Notes under the pieces: generated by a model
Told to the model about the DNA's origin: nothing
Seen by the model: only the letters and a program-made list of their open reading frames with translations
Databases searched by the model: none
Assembly (NCBI GenBank): GCA_029781115.1
Contig: JAKOXG010000021.1
Coordinates: forward strand, 1-46,301
Origin: Candidatus Cloacimonadota bacterium
GTDB lineage: Bacteria > Cloacimonadota > Cloacimonadia > Cloacimonadales > Cloacimonadaceae
Direction: 5' to 3'
Length of the DNA: 46,301 nt
Shown: positions 1 to 7,418 of the stretch, in pieces
Position numbering within the stretch: the first letter of the stretch is position 1
Layout of the letters: each line of letters begins with the position of its first letter
Program-made: the position numbers and the translations under genes

Positions 1-156
1 AAAAACGCAGCATTAGATGCGATAAAGAACGCTATCTATCTATACAACAATGAAAGACTACATCAAGCTTTAGGTCTTAATACGCCATCTGAAGTATATG
101 ATAACCAAGCAATTTCAAAACTCACTACGCGGAGCACAAAATGCGTAGAGAAATAA
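1..156 (+). CDS. IS3-type transposase, C-terminal fragment (partial)
   Basis: The reading frame is open from the left edge to TAA at 154-156 and gives 51 residues. It contains YNNERLHQALGLNTPSEVY, the usual end of the rve/DDE integrase domain in IS3-family OrfB transposases, which carry out cut-and-copy transposition. The start and catalytic DDE residues lie outside the window, so integrity cannot be judged. The AT-rich coding style differs from the genes to the right, as expected for a mobile element. The sequence just after the stop (about 157-202, including GGCTTTTTCAGTACGGCACA) resembles an IS terminal region, but the opposite end is not visible, so the inverted repeat cannot be confirmed. 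Confidence 0.75.
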   Translation, partial: KNAALDAIKNAIYLYNNERLHQALGLNTPSEVYDNQAISKLTTRSTKCVEK

Positions 157-207
157 CACTAAAAACTAACAAAAACTGTCCGGCTTTTTCAGTACGGCAC
201 ACGCAGC

Positions 208-238
208 CCTAACACCTAACACCTACAACCTAACACCT
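208..238. repeat. Telomere-like heptad array
   Basis: Short degenerate tandem array of the 7-mer CCTAACA with an imperfect unit. The same heptads recur at 4268-4290, 14771-14793, 14901-14940, 29357-29386, 29497-29525, 41842-41871, 42066-42117 and 42312-42370. Confidence 0.7.
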
Positions 239-252
239 TGCCAAAGGCATCC

Positions 253-372
253 CTCACTATATACACTGACGATGTTGCTCCGACCTCAAAAAACCGAGTG
301 AACCAAGCTCGTAACTGCCTGCATATAAAAGGCATACAAAAGGGTCAAATATTAACCCGGTTCTGCCGAAAT
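253..372 (+). repeat. Dispersed ~120-nt element, copy 1 (possible structured RNA)
   Basis: It begins with a 21-nt block (253-273) that is identical at 29036-29056. AAGCTCGTAACT (305-316) and CAAATATT are also shared with that copy. Between conserved blocks the sequence differs but can still pair: GCCT/AGGC (317-320 with 330-333) here corresponds to ACCT/AGGT in the other copy. GGGT/ACCC (342-345 with 355-358) is a further possible stem. No ORF is conserved between the copies. The function is unknown. Confidence 0.5.
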
Positions 373-402
373 AGAAATACCTGGTGAAGGGTATCAATCC
401 CC

Positions 403-837
403 GTACGGGCGGTCGCTGAACCGCCGCTGGTACACACATGCTCGCTGATGTGATGCCGTATGCCTGTATGGTCGCTTGCCATAGCGACCCTATAACGGCA
501 CTCACCCGAGTGCCGATGTAAACATCCGCTCCAGTATGGTCGCTTGCCACAGCGACCTTATAACGGCACTCCTACGAGTGCTGATGGGGAAAATCTGCTC
601 CAGTATGGTCGCTTGCCATAGCGACCTTATAACGGCACTCGGATGAGTGCCGATGGAAAACATCCGCTCCAGTATGGTCGCTTGCCACAGCGACCTTATA
701 ACGGCACTCACCCGAGTGCCGATGGAAAACATCCGCTGCTCCAACGAGCAGCGGCAAATGGGTCGCTATGGCAAGCGACCATACTTTATGGCGGTTTAGC
801 AGCCGTCCGTACAGGTCGCTATGGCAAGCGACCATAC
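403..837. repeat. REP-like palindrome array, left flank of the RAYT gene
   Basis: Starts with a block (403-465) that is repeated at 3940-4003, followed by four tandem units of about 69 bp starting at 466, 534, 603 and 672. Each unit contains a hairpin with arms GGTCGCT/AGCGACC and loop TGCCAT or TGCCAC, then a hairpin with arms CGGCACTC/GAGTGCCG and a variable 4-nt loop (ACCC, CTAC, GGAT, ACCC). The last unit adds a third hairpin, CCGCTGCTC/GAGCAGCGG, and inverted copies of the first hairpin ending at 785 and 837. Short ORFs here only translate the repeat (SLWQAT, MVACHSD) and are not genes. The rest of 157-849 holds nothing else recognisable. Confidence 0.85.
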
Positions 838-849
838 AGGCGATCGACC

Positions 850-1515
850 CTACATCACCCCATCTTTCAGGTAAGTGCCCCTCCAATCCCGCCAGTCCTC
901 CACCAGATTTGCTTCTACCGGATTATTCACGATATATCCTATCACTCTACCCAAGCCGTCCGTATCTTTCACCAGGCTGTCATAGTTTTCCTTTTCCCAA
1001 AAGTTGCCCTTCCTGCCCAATACTCTGTTTATTGCAGTAGCTGTATATCTCTTCCAAGTATACACTATATGCGAGATGGAAAAGATGTTTCCATCTTCCT
1101 GAACCAGTGGATTTATCAGGACATGTACATGGTTTGGCATGATGCAGTAGCAGAGCAAGGTGTAGCGAACGCCATCAAACTTATGAAATGATTCCTGAAT
1201 GATCTCACGAATCCCGTCCTGATGAAGAATCTGTGGCACATCGGGAGATAGCCCAATAAGATTGTCAAACCAGTCGAAGAATCTTTTGTCCTTGTCCTTC
1301 AATCTGTCTGCTCTTTCATCTTGTGGCAGGTCTTCCAGTTCTGCATGCCAATCCTTTATCCGTTGTTGGTAGTCAGCCATCACCTTATCAGGTAGGGTGA
1401 ATTTTAATCTATAGGTGATGAAGATGGGTTTTTCATGGTGATACATGTGGGGTAAACGTCTGGCCTTGAAGAAGCTTTTCATGTTTTCATTGGAGAGATT
1501 ATCACGGGTGTTCAT
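850..1515 (-). CDS. REP-associated tyrosine transposase (RAYT, Y1_Tnp / IS200-like)
   Basis: The 221-residue protein has the HUH signature of Y1 transposases in IMPNHVHVLI (H129 and H131). It is followed by a downstream candidate catalytic tyrosine in KRYTATAINR (about Y157), NFWEKENYD (171-179) and YIVNNPVEANLVEDW (194-208), all typical of the RAYT branch. RAYTs are known to bind and cut REP hairpins in single-stranded DNA and are thought to disperse them. The gene sits exactly between two REP-like arrays (403-837 and 1531-1708), the classic REPtron arrangement. The ATG at 1515 is preceded by AGGA on the minus strand. The frame is intact. A domesticated cellular role is also possible for this family. 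Confidence 0.88.
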   Translation of the reverse strand: MNTRDNLSNENMKSFFKARRLPHMYHHEKPIFITYRLKFTLPDKVMADYQQRIKDWHAELEDLPQDERADRLKDKDKRFFDWFDNLIGLSPDVPQILHQDGIREIIQESFHKFDGVRYTLLCYCIMPNHVHVLINPLVQEDGNIFSISHIVYTWKRYTATAINRVLGRKGNFWEKENYDSLVKDTDGLGRVIGYIVNNPVEANLVEDWRDWRGTYLKDGVM

Positions 1516-1530
1516 GGTTTCATCCTATTT

Positions 1531-1708
1531 GTATGGTCGCTTGCCATAGCGACCTTAACGGCACTCGGATGAGTGCCGATGTAAACATCCGCCCCAGTAT
1601 GGTCGCTTGCCATAGCGACCTTAACGGCACTCGGATGAGTGCCGATGCAAAACATCCGCTGCTCCGATGAGCAGCGGCAACTAGGGTCGCTATGGCAAGC
1701 GACCATAC
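1531..1708. repeat. REP-like palindrome array, right flank of the RAYT gene
   Basis: Two tandem units carry arms GGTCGCT/AGCGACC and CGGCACTC/GAGTGCCG (4-nt loop GGAT in both). A CCGCTGCTC/GAGCAGCGG hairpin (loop CGAT) follows, then an inverted copy of the first hairpin that ends at 1708. The spacing is slightly shorter than in the left array (CCTTAACGG instead of CCTTATAACGG). The array lies immediately upstream of the RAYT start codon. Confidence 0.85.
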
Positions 1709-1885
1709 AGGACAACCCCTTGTTTGCTCTACCAAGTTTCATCTTTCTAAGTCCTCTCTTCTTGCTTTACCTAATCTGCTTTAAGGGCATTGTTTTGCAA
1801 GAGGGCTTACCTGTCAAATACTTTCTTAGGATGCGTCTACGCTGTAAAGCCAGTGCAGCGACGATCAACTCGTTTGTGGTCACAA
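1709..1885. other. Intergenic stretch with a possible coding remnant
   Basis: This 177-bp segment lies between two REP-like arrays and has no complete gene. On the minus strand it encodes an open stretch of about 38 residues ending at a stop (TTNELIVAALALQRRRILRKY and so on), which looks protein-like. It may be the tail of a gene disrupted by the arrays. I do not recognise it. Confidence 0.3.
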
Positions 1886-2050
1886 GTATGGTCGCTTGCC
1901 ACAGCGACCTTATAACGGCACTCGCTTGAGTGCCGATGTAAACATCCGCTGCTCCAACGAGCAGCGGCAAATGGGTCGCTATGGCAAGCGACCATACTTT
2001 ATGGTGGTTCAGCGACCACCCGTACAGGTCGCTATGGCAAGCGACCATAC
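1886..2050. repeat. REP-like palindrome array at the 3' side of the BNR-protein gene
   Basis: One full set of the three hairpins is present: GGTCGCT/AGCGACC, CGGCACTC/GAGTGCCG with loop GCTT, and CCGCTGCTC/GAGCAGCGG with loop CAAC. Two inverted copies of the first hairpin follow, separated by a GGTGGTTCAGCGACCACC palindrome. It ends 17 bp from the stop codon of the gene at 2068-3369. Confidence 0.8.
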
Positions 2051-2067
2051 ATGACTCCTGCCCTTGC

Positions 2068-3369
2068 TCACCTCACCAATATCACCTTCCGTGTGGCTGA
2101 ATACTTCCCCGATCGCAATTTACACAAATAGACCCCGGCAACTGCCGTTTGACCGGAATCCGTCTTGCCATCCCAAGTGATCTCATGCTCACCAATCGGT
2201 AGCAATTCGTTGTCCTTCAAAGTCCGAATCAGTTGTCCTCTGATATTGTAGACCGCTACGGTGGTTGGACTGTGATCGGTCTGAAACTTAAATGTGGTGC
2301 CCATACCACTCTTAAATGGATTGGGATAGCAGGTCAATTCTGGATTGACAGCCGGAATCACCGGATCGTCATTGGTTACGGTTGTATCAGTAAAGGTGCC
2401 TAAAGCACCACCCCAGCCGACAAATAAACCGCCATTACCCCTCATATCAAATTTGCAGATTAAGCCATAGATATCGGGTAATCTTACCACTTCTTGCAAA
2501 GTATTGTTGTTGTTAACTTTCCAAATACATTTATATCCTTTATGAGCTACAACAGCATATAATTTATTATTAGTCCAAGCTAGCCTAGAGACCGCACTAT
2601 TTGGAAAATTTAAAAACGAATTCCAGGTTTGGCCACCATCAGTTGACCGATAGAGCATGTCCGTTTCACTGGTGGAGGCATAAAATACATTTGGTGAAGC
2701 AATTTTCACGTTCCAAAATCCACCAGAATTATAGATATGAGATAATTGCCAAGTTTGGCCACCATCTTGCGAAACATGACAATTCATTAAATCGTTGGCG
2801 TCATAGCGCCCTGCCGTTATTAATATTGTTTCCCCTACAACATCAAAGCCCATATATCCACCTTCACCAGCTTCTACAAACTTAACAGTTCTCCAAGTTA
2901 ACCCACCATCATAAGTTTTTTTCAGACCACCATTAGTCAGAATATAGCCAATCCGCGGTGAAATGAATATAATTTTCATTAAACTGCTGCCTGATGATGA
3001 GCTAATTCCTGGTCTATTAGATGCATCTATCCAGGTTTGACCACCATCTGTGGTTCGATATAAACCATAGTTATGTCCACAAATCCAACCAGTTTGGGAA
3101 TCAATCATCCATAGACCATTAACACAAAAGGATGATTGAACACTGGGCACCTCAACAGATTGCCAAGTTTGACCAGCGTCATTAGATTTCATGAACCTAA
3201 ATAAAGTTGTGCTGGTCCAACCAGCGACATAGTAATTATTTTGGTCTAAAATTTGGCAAGCTTCCAGATTGGAATTATGCCAAGTTATGTGGTAGTTTTG
3301 GGCACTAACTTGGCCAACCATCAGGACGATAAAAACGGTTATCCAGCAGATTAAAGCAACCTTATTCAC
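2068..3369 (-). CDS. Secreted BNR/Ycf48-like repeat protein with C-terminal sorting tail
   Basis: The 433-residue product begins with a hydrophobic signal peptide (about 1-23, ending VSAQ). Five or more Asp-box/BNR-type motifs (DAGQTW, TTDGGQTW, YDGGLTW, QDGGQTW, STDGGQTW) predict a beta-propeller like Ycf48/sortilin domains. The last ~90 residues (CYPNPFKSG, VYNIRGQLIRTL, GVYLCKL, RKVILVR) form the FlgD-Ig-like/Por-type sorting tail seen on many proteins in this window. Export through a type IX-like route to the cell surface is inferred. The start is GTG at 3369, chosen because AAGGAGAT lies about 6 nt upstream and the signal peptide begins there. Its specific substrate is unknown. Confidence 0.85.
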   Translation of the reverse strand: MNKVALICWITVFIVLMVGQVSAQNYHITWHNSNLEACQILDQNNYYVAGWTSTTLFRFMKSNDAGQTWQSVEVPSVQSSFCVNGLWMIDSQTGWICGHNYGLYRTTDGGQTWIDASNRPGISSSSGSSLMKIIFISPRIGYILTNGGLKKTYDGGLTWRTVKFVEAGEGGYMGFDVVGETILITAGRYDANDLMNCHVSQDGGQTWQLSHIYNSGGFWNVKIASPNVFYASTSETDMLYRSTDGGQTWNSFLNFPNSAVSRLAWTNNKLYAVVAHKGYKCIWKVNNNNTLQEVVRLPDIYGLICKFDMRGNGGLFVGWGGALGTFTDTTVTNDDPVIPAVNPELTCYPNPFKSGMGTTFKFQTDHSPTTVAVYNIRGQLIRTLKDNELLPIGEHEITWDGKTDSGQTAVAGVYLCKLRSGKYSATRKVILVR

Positions 3370-3939
3370 AGGTTATCTCCTTTTAAAAATCATTTACTTG
3401 GTTTACATTATGAAAAGCTTTCTGATACTGAGCACTACACTTACCAACACACAGATGGTAAGGCAACCCGAAAGCGGGCAAAATCAGATTCTATCGGATT
3501 CTCTCTTTCGGGCAAGGGAAAACACACTATGCAGATAAAGCGGGGAGAGATCAAAGCACAGCCCGGGAGCTGCGTTTCTTAGGTGTTTGCAACTTTGATC
3601 TTTTCTTCGATTTCCGCCATCTTTCTCCATGCGAGCCATCGTAAGTAAAAGCAAAGATTTCGTCAAGCCTTATTTTGGCTTTGTTTGGTTCATGTTCATT
3701 TATGTTGGGTAAAATGATTGCCAACTACCGGCACTACTAAATCAGAATAATGCAATGTTCCTTGCCCACTTCTTCCTTGCTTAGCCTCCCGGTGATTCCC
3801 CGGAGCCTCCCGGGAAAAACCCGAGTATCTCCACGGCATCACCGGGCGGGTAAGTAAGGGCCGACTGCGTCGTCCAGTGGTCAGTTGCCAGTAGTCAGTA
3901 GTCAATCGCTGCGCTGGCTTCGGAGATGTGTGCGCGTTT
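3370..3939. other. Intergenic region upstream of the BNR protein
   Basis: No gene is recognisable; small ORFs here have no protein-like character. On the minus strand the 5' leader of the BNR-protein gene can form a hairpin with 7-bp arms (CTTACCA/TGGTAAG, 3440-3462) and a CCCG/CGGG hairpin beside it. About 3787-3860 is a GC-rich dispersed repeat that recurs inverted at about 41482-41546. About 3876-3905 contains CAGTGGTCAGTTGCCAGTAG-like short-period repeats. Confidence 0.5.
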
Positions 3940-4116
3940 GTACGGGCGGTCGCTGAACCGCCGCTGCTACACACACGCTCGCTGATGTGATGCCGTACGC
4001 CTGTATGGTCGCTTGCCATAGCGACCTTATAACGGCACTCGTTTGAGTGCCGATGGAAGATATCCGCTGCTCCAGCAAGCAGCGGCAAATGGGTCGCTAT
4101 GGGCAAGCGACCATAC
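3940..4116. repeat. REP-like composite array
   Basis: It repeats the 403-517 segment almost exactly: the GTACGGGCGGTCGCTGAACC block, the CTCGCTGATGTGATGCCGTA block, then the GGTCGCT/AGCGACC and CGGCACTC/GAGTGCCG hairpins (loop GTTT). A CCGCTGCTC/AAGCAGCGG hairpin and an inverted GGTCGCT copy follow. The final copy has an extra G in its loop. Confidence 0.8.
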
Positions 4117-4261
4117 AGGCCAGCAGAACATGGTCGGTTCAGCGACCGACCCTACAGGAGCGACCATACATGACGATCATCATCCGTGTAATTCGTGGGA
4201 AAAAACTTGCTATCTGTGGGCTCGATCTACGCAAATAACACGCGCATCCCCGAAGCGAGCG

Positions 4262-4305
4262 TCAGCTCTAACACCTAAAACCTAAAACCTGCAGCGAAGC
4301 TGCCC
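4262..4305 (-). terminator. Possible terminator of the hydrogenase operon
   Basis: Just past the stop of the phosphatase gene, the minus strand reads GCAGC-TTC-GCTGC followed by the T-rich complement of the heptad array (AGGTTTTAGGTTTTAGG). A 5-bp stem with a 3-nt loop is weak, so intrinsic termination here is only a suggestion. The same hairpin-plus-heptad arrangement occurs elsewhere in the window. Confidence 0.3.
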
Positions 4306-5481
4306 CTACACAAACCTGATATTGGTCTGCTTAAAGTACATCGTCTCCATCACGTGCGCCAGTCTGCGGATGAGGCTGCGCCGGATTTCCAGGTCTTTTG
4401 GCAGGGCGGGGTCTTGGTGTGCTTCGTTGATTTTGGTGCCCACCACAAAGTCGATAATATCGCTACTGATGAGGATATTCATCAAGCGGCTGATGCCGTT
4501 ATCTTCCAATGTTTCCGGATGCACGTCTTCTTCCAGGAGTTGCAGGGCGCGGCTGAGCGTGATGGTTCCTTCGGTGACCAGGTCTACGCCTTCGATATGT
4601 GCCGTAGGAGGCACTTCCAGTGAGCTGCGCATATCTTTGAGGTTCACGGTCACGGGTCGTTGCAGCTCGCGGGAGATGATCTCCGAGGTTGTGCCGCCGC
4701 AGACCACTTTCTTGCCTTGGAATCCTTTGAGGATTTCGGCCATCATAGCATCGTGTTCCCGCTTGTAGGGAGGGCCGGTAACCAGCAGTGTTCTGCGGGG
4801 TTTACGCAGGTAGATTGCCGCAGCGGTAATGTCGTCCGCAGCTTTGCCCATATCGTTTTCCCGGGCTTTGCGTGCCAGGCGTTTGCAGAGTTCAGAGGCG
4901 GAGATTTCGGGGTTTTGTTTGATCAGTTGTTGGATATGTTCTTCCGCACCGCTCTGTTGCCAGCCAAGCAGCATGCCGGGGCGTCCCATTCCGGACTGCG
5001 TCACGCCATCGGAGAACATGATCAGTCGATCGCGTGGCTCAAGTTGAAATTCACTGAAGTAGATCACGGTTTCGTGCACCGCTTCAAACTTCATACTCTG
5101 CTTTTCAAAGGGTGTGATTTTTCCGTTGCGCACCAGGACGCTGGCGGGGTTGTCGTGCTCGATCAGCCTCACGACGCCATCGCCGGCTACGTCCATAATG
5201 GTGAAAGTGCTGTAGCCGATCTTGCGAACAGAGCACACGGGCAGGGTTTCGATGATCACTTCCGCAGCGCGGCGGATATCCATTTTGGCGGAGACGAAGG
5301 CTGAGGCCATGGTGCTGGTGAGAGTGGAAAGCACGCTTGCTTTGATGCCACTTCCCAGTCCGTCTGCCAAGACCAGGATGGTGCGATCGTCCTGCTTGGT
5401 GGTATAGAAAGAGTCGCCGCAGGCAATCTGTCCAGCTTTGCTGATCTGGTGAAAGTCGACTTCCAAAAAGTGGTTTTGCAT
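4306..5481 (-). CDS. SpoIIE-type PP2C protein phosphatase of the hydrogenase operon
   Basis: This is a 391-residue cytoplasmic protein. Residues ~1-226 are a PP2C/SpoIIE phosphatase fold, with metal-binding aspartates visible in CGDSF (D23), VLADGLGSG (D40), FSDGV (D158) and ADDIT (D216/D217). This family removes phosphate from Ser/Thr of partner proteins. Residues ~228-391 are an additional domain I cannot name (TLLVTGPPYKREHD, VVCGGTTSEII). There is no kinase or receiver domain. The gene is last in the operon, 6 bp after the sensory hydrogenase. Such phosphatases are known beside group C [FeFe] hydrogenases, so it is probably the output of an H2/redox sensor. The phosphoprotein target is not visible. 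Confidence 0.85.
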   Translation of the reverse strand: MQNHFLEVDFHQISKAGQIACGDSFYTTKQDDRTILVLADGLGSGIKASVLSTLTSTMASAFVSAKMDIRRAAEVIIETLPVCSVRKIGYSTFTIMDVAGDGVVRLIEHDNPASVLVRNGKITPFEKQSMKFEAVHETVIYFSEFQLEPRDRLIMFSDGVTQSGMGRPGMLLGWQQSGAEEHIQQLIKQNPEISASELCKRLARKARENDMGKAADDITAAAIYLRKPRRTLLVTGPPYKREHDAMMAEILKGFQGKKVVCGGTTSEIISRELQRPVTVNLKDMRSSLEVPPTAHIEGVDLVTEGTITLSRALQLLEEDVHPETLEDNGISRLMNILISSDIIDFVVGTKINEAHQDPALPKDLEIRRSLIRRLAHVMETMYFKQTNIRFV

Positions 5482-5487
5482 CTGGCT

Positions 5488-7179
5488 CTACTCTTCTTGA
5501 TCTTTGAAGCTTTCGATGATGGAATTGAGCAGCACTTCACTATCGGCAGCGTTTTCTCCCAAGAGGAAGGCGATTTTCTGCACGGTGCTGATGTTTTTCT
5601 TCATCACTTCAGATGCCTTTTCCATGATCTGTTCGCGTTGGATGACCGGTTCGGTGATGTCCTGAATGATGCCGCCCACCACGTGTCTGTTTTGGATGTT
5701 GAAGATGGTGAGGCGCAGGATTTTGCCTTGGTAGCGGATGTCTTTGGTATCTGCCTTGTCGGGGTCTTGCAGCACTCTGGTAAAGTAGTTGTGGAAGGGC
5801 ACCAGGCGTTCCAGGTAAGCTCCTTCGAGGTTGGGGTCTGCTTCGCCGATGATGCTGGCTTCGCCACCGATGAGGTCGATGAACTGTCTGTTGGACTCGA
5901 TGATGCGCAAATCTTCATCCACGATCACCACACCGGAGGGCATGGTCTGGATGAGTGCGGAAGCCTTGGTTTGAGCCAGTTTCCTGAGGTAAGACACGCA
6001 CATGGCGGGTTCTGCCTTGCCCTGCAGGAGTGCCGCAGCAAAATCCCGACAGGTATCGTAGCCGCAGCCGCCGCAGTTGAGCTCGTCTTCCTTGCGCTTT
6101 TTGCTCACTTTGAGCAGGGCGGCAGAGAGCTCATCCTCGGTATACTTCACTTTTGGGATCTCGCGTGAGCTGAAGTGTCCGGTGAAATCCAGCTCGGAAG
6201 TATTGGACGCACCATCTGCCATGGGGGTGTTGTTGTAGATCTGGATGCGTTTGGAAGCGGTGGAGCCCTGTTTGGAAACCACGGGTCCATTGACGCAGCC
6301 GCCTTCACAGGCCAAAATCTCCACAAAGACGGGGCAGTCATGCTCTTGTCCCTTGATATCTTCCAGAGCCTCTTGCACTTGCTTCACTCCGGTGAAGCCC
6401 ATGTAGAGTGTATTTTCAGGGGCACCGCAAAGCTTGATGCCATCCACCATACCGCCATCCACGGGATACAAGCCACCCTCGTGGGCAGACTTGGGCACAA
6501 ACTCTTCATCGTCGTCGAGGTCAGTCCAATCGATATTGTTTTGCGTGAACCAACGCCTGAGGTCGTTGAAGGTGAGAGCCAGCTCAAAGTGGCCATTGGC
6601 CTCATTCTTCTTGGCGACGCAGGGACCGATGAAGATGACCTTGGTCTCGGGGCCATAGTGGTTTTTCAGCATCTTGGCATGCGCTTGCAGGGGTGAAAGC
6701 ACGGGTGTGAGAAATTCCACCAACTCAGGATGGTATTGCTCGATCATGTGGATGGTGCTGGGGCAGCAAGTGCTGATCCAAAGCTTGTTTCCACCTTCAT
6801 TTAAAAGCTGCGCGCAGGCAGCCGAAACTTCCTGCGCGCCCAATGCTGTTTCCGATACACCTTTGAAACCGAGCTTCTTGATGGCACTGATGAGGCGCCC
6901 TGGTTTGAGGTTTGGAAATTCGGTGACGTAGCTGGGAGCCAATGATACATAGACATCGTGTCCGTCAGCGATGAGTCCCTTGGCTTCTTCCAGATCATCA
7001 CGGATCTTCTTGGCGTTAACGGGGCAAATCTGCGTGCAGTGTCCGCAGAGGATGCAGGCTTTTGGAATCACCATCGCACTGCCATCCACCACGCGGATCG
7101 CCTTCACGGGGCATTCACGCACACACTTGTAACAGTCCTGACACTGGGTTTTCTCGGTGTAGATCGGTTCTAATTTCAT
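5488..7179 (-). CDS. Sensory-type (group C-like) [FeFe] hydrogenase with PAS domain
   Basis: The 563 residues contain, in order: two [4Fe-4S] ferredoxin motifs (C13/16/19/23 and C42/45/48/52); an H-cluster domain with altered motifs STCCPS (C138/C139), IGPCVAKKNE (C187) and ACEGGCVNGP (C291/C295); a CGGCGYDTC...C iron-sulfur motif (C369/372/377/394); and a PAS domain (about 402-510) with a helical tail. All H-cluster cysteines are present, but the methionine of the usual MPC motif is glycine and the GAGQP tail of loop 3 is missing, as in sensory rather than catalytic enzymes. It likely senses H2 or redox state. Its ATG overlaps the upstream stop (ATGA) and the phosphatase follows after 6 bp, so the two probably work together. 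Confidence 0.87.
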   Translation of the reverse strand: MKLEPIYTEKTQCQDCYKCVRECPVKAIRVVDGSAMVIPKACILCGHCTQICPVNAKKIRDDLEEAKGLIADGHDVYVSLAPSYVTEFPNLKPGRLISAIKKLGFKGVSETALGAQEVSAACAQLLNEGGNKLWISTCCPSTIHMIEQYHPELVEFLTPVLSPLQAHAKMLKNHYGPETKVIFIGPCVAKKNEANGHFELALTFNDLRRWFTQNNIDWTDLDDDEEFVPKSAHEGGLYPVDGGMVDGIKLCGAPENTLYMGFTGVKQVQEALEDIKGQEHDCPVFVEILACEGGCVNGPVVSKQGSTASKRIQIYNNTPMADGASNTSELDFTGHFSSREIPKVKYTEDELSAALLKVSKKRKEDELNCGGCGYDTCRDFAAALLQGKAEPAMCVSYLRKLAQTKASALIQTMPSGVVIVDEDLRIIESNRQFIDLIGGEASIIGEADPNLEGAYLERLVPFHNYFTRVLQDPDKADTKDIRYQGKILRLTIFNIQNRHVVGGIIQDITEPVIQREQIMEKASEVMKKNISTVQKIAFLLGENAADSEVLLNSIIESFKDQEE

Positions 7180-7418
7180 TTTGGTTGCAGCTCTTTATCT
7201 AATATTTCGTTGATTTGGTCTGGTAACACTTTGCTGTAAAGTGTGTCGCCGACCATGATGTTTGGCCCGTCGGCACACTTTCCCATGCAGAGAGAACCTG
7301 CAATCTGCACGCTGTCAGTCAGCCCGTAGAGGGCCAGGTATTCCTCGATCTTGGCCAGATTGTCTCGATTTTCTCTGGCGAAGCAGGAGCTTCCCATGCA
7401 GATTTTGATCGTTTTCAT
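7176..7418 (-). CDS. Small thioredoxin-like [2Fe-2S] ferredoxin
   Basis: An 80-residue protein with the four-cysteine pattern of NuoE-like thioredoxin-fold [2Fe-2S] domains: C7, C12, C44 and C48 in KICMGSSC and GSLCMGKCADGP. It closely resembles the C-terminal domain of HydA (KVCVGTSC, FCTENCDKGP) and probably arose from the same stock. It is likely a cytoplasmic electron carrier between the bifurcating hydrogenase and the PAS hydrogenase. Its start overlaps the hydA stop by one base (TAATG) and its stop overlaps the next start (ATGA), implying translational coupling. Which partner it serves cannot be read from sequence. Confidence 0.85.
   Translation of the reverse strand: MKTIKICMGSSCFARENRDNLAKIEEYLALYGLTDSVQIAGSLCMGKCADGPNIMVGDTLYSKVLPDQINEILDKELQPK

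Noticed and set aside
466-837. Regularly spaced ~69-bp repeats as a CRISPR array
   Set aside because: The whole unit is conserved, apart from 4-nt loops, so there are no unique spacers, and no cas gene is present.
466-2050. Many short ORFs rich in SLWQATI or MVACHSD on both strands
   Set aside because: They are translations of the GGTCGCT/AGCGACC palindrome in different frames; none has its own ribosome site or non-repeat sequence.
3484-3666. 60-residue minus-strand ORF upstream of the BNR protein
   Set aside because: No signal, motif or ribosome site; more likely part of a leader region.
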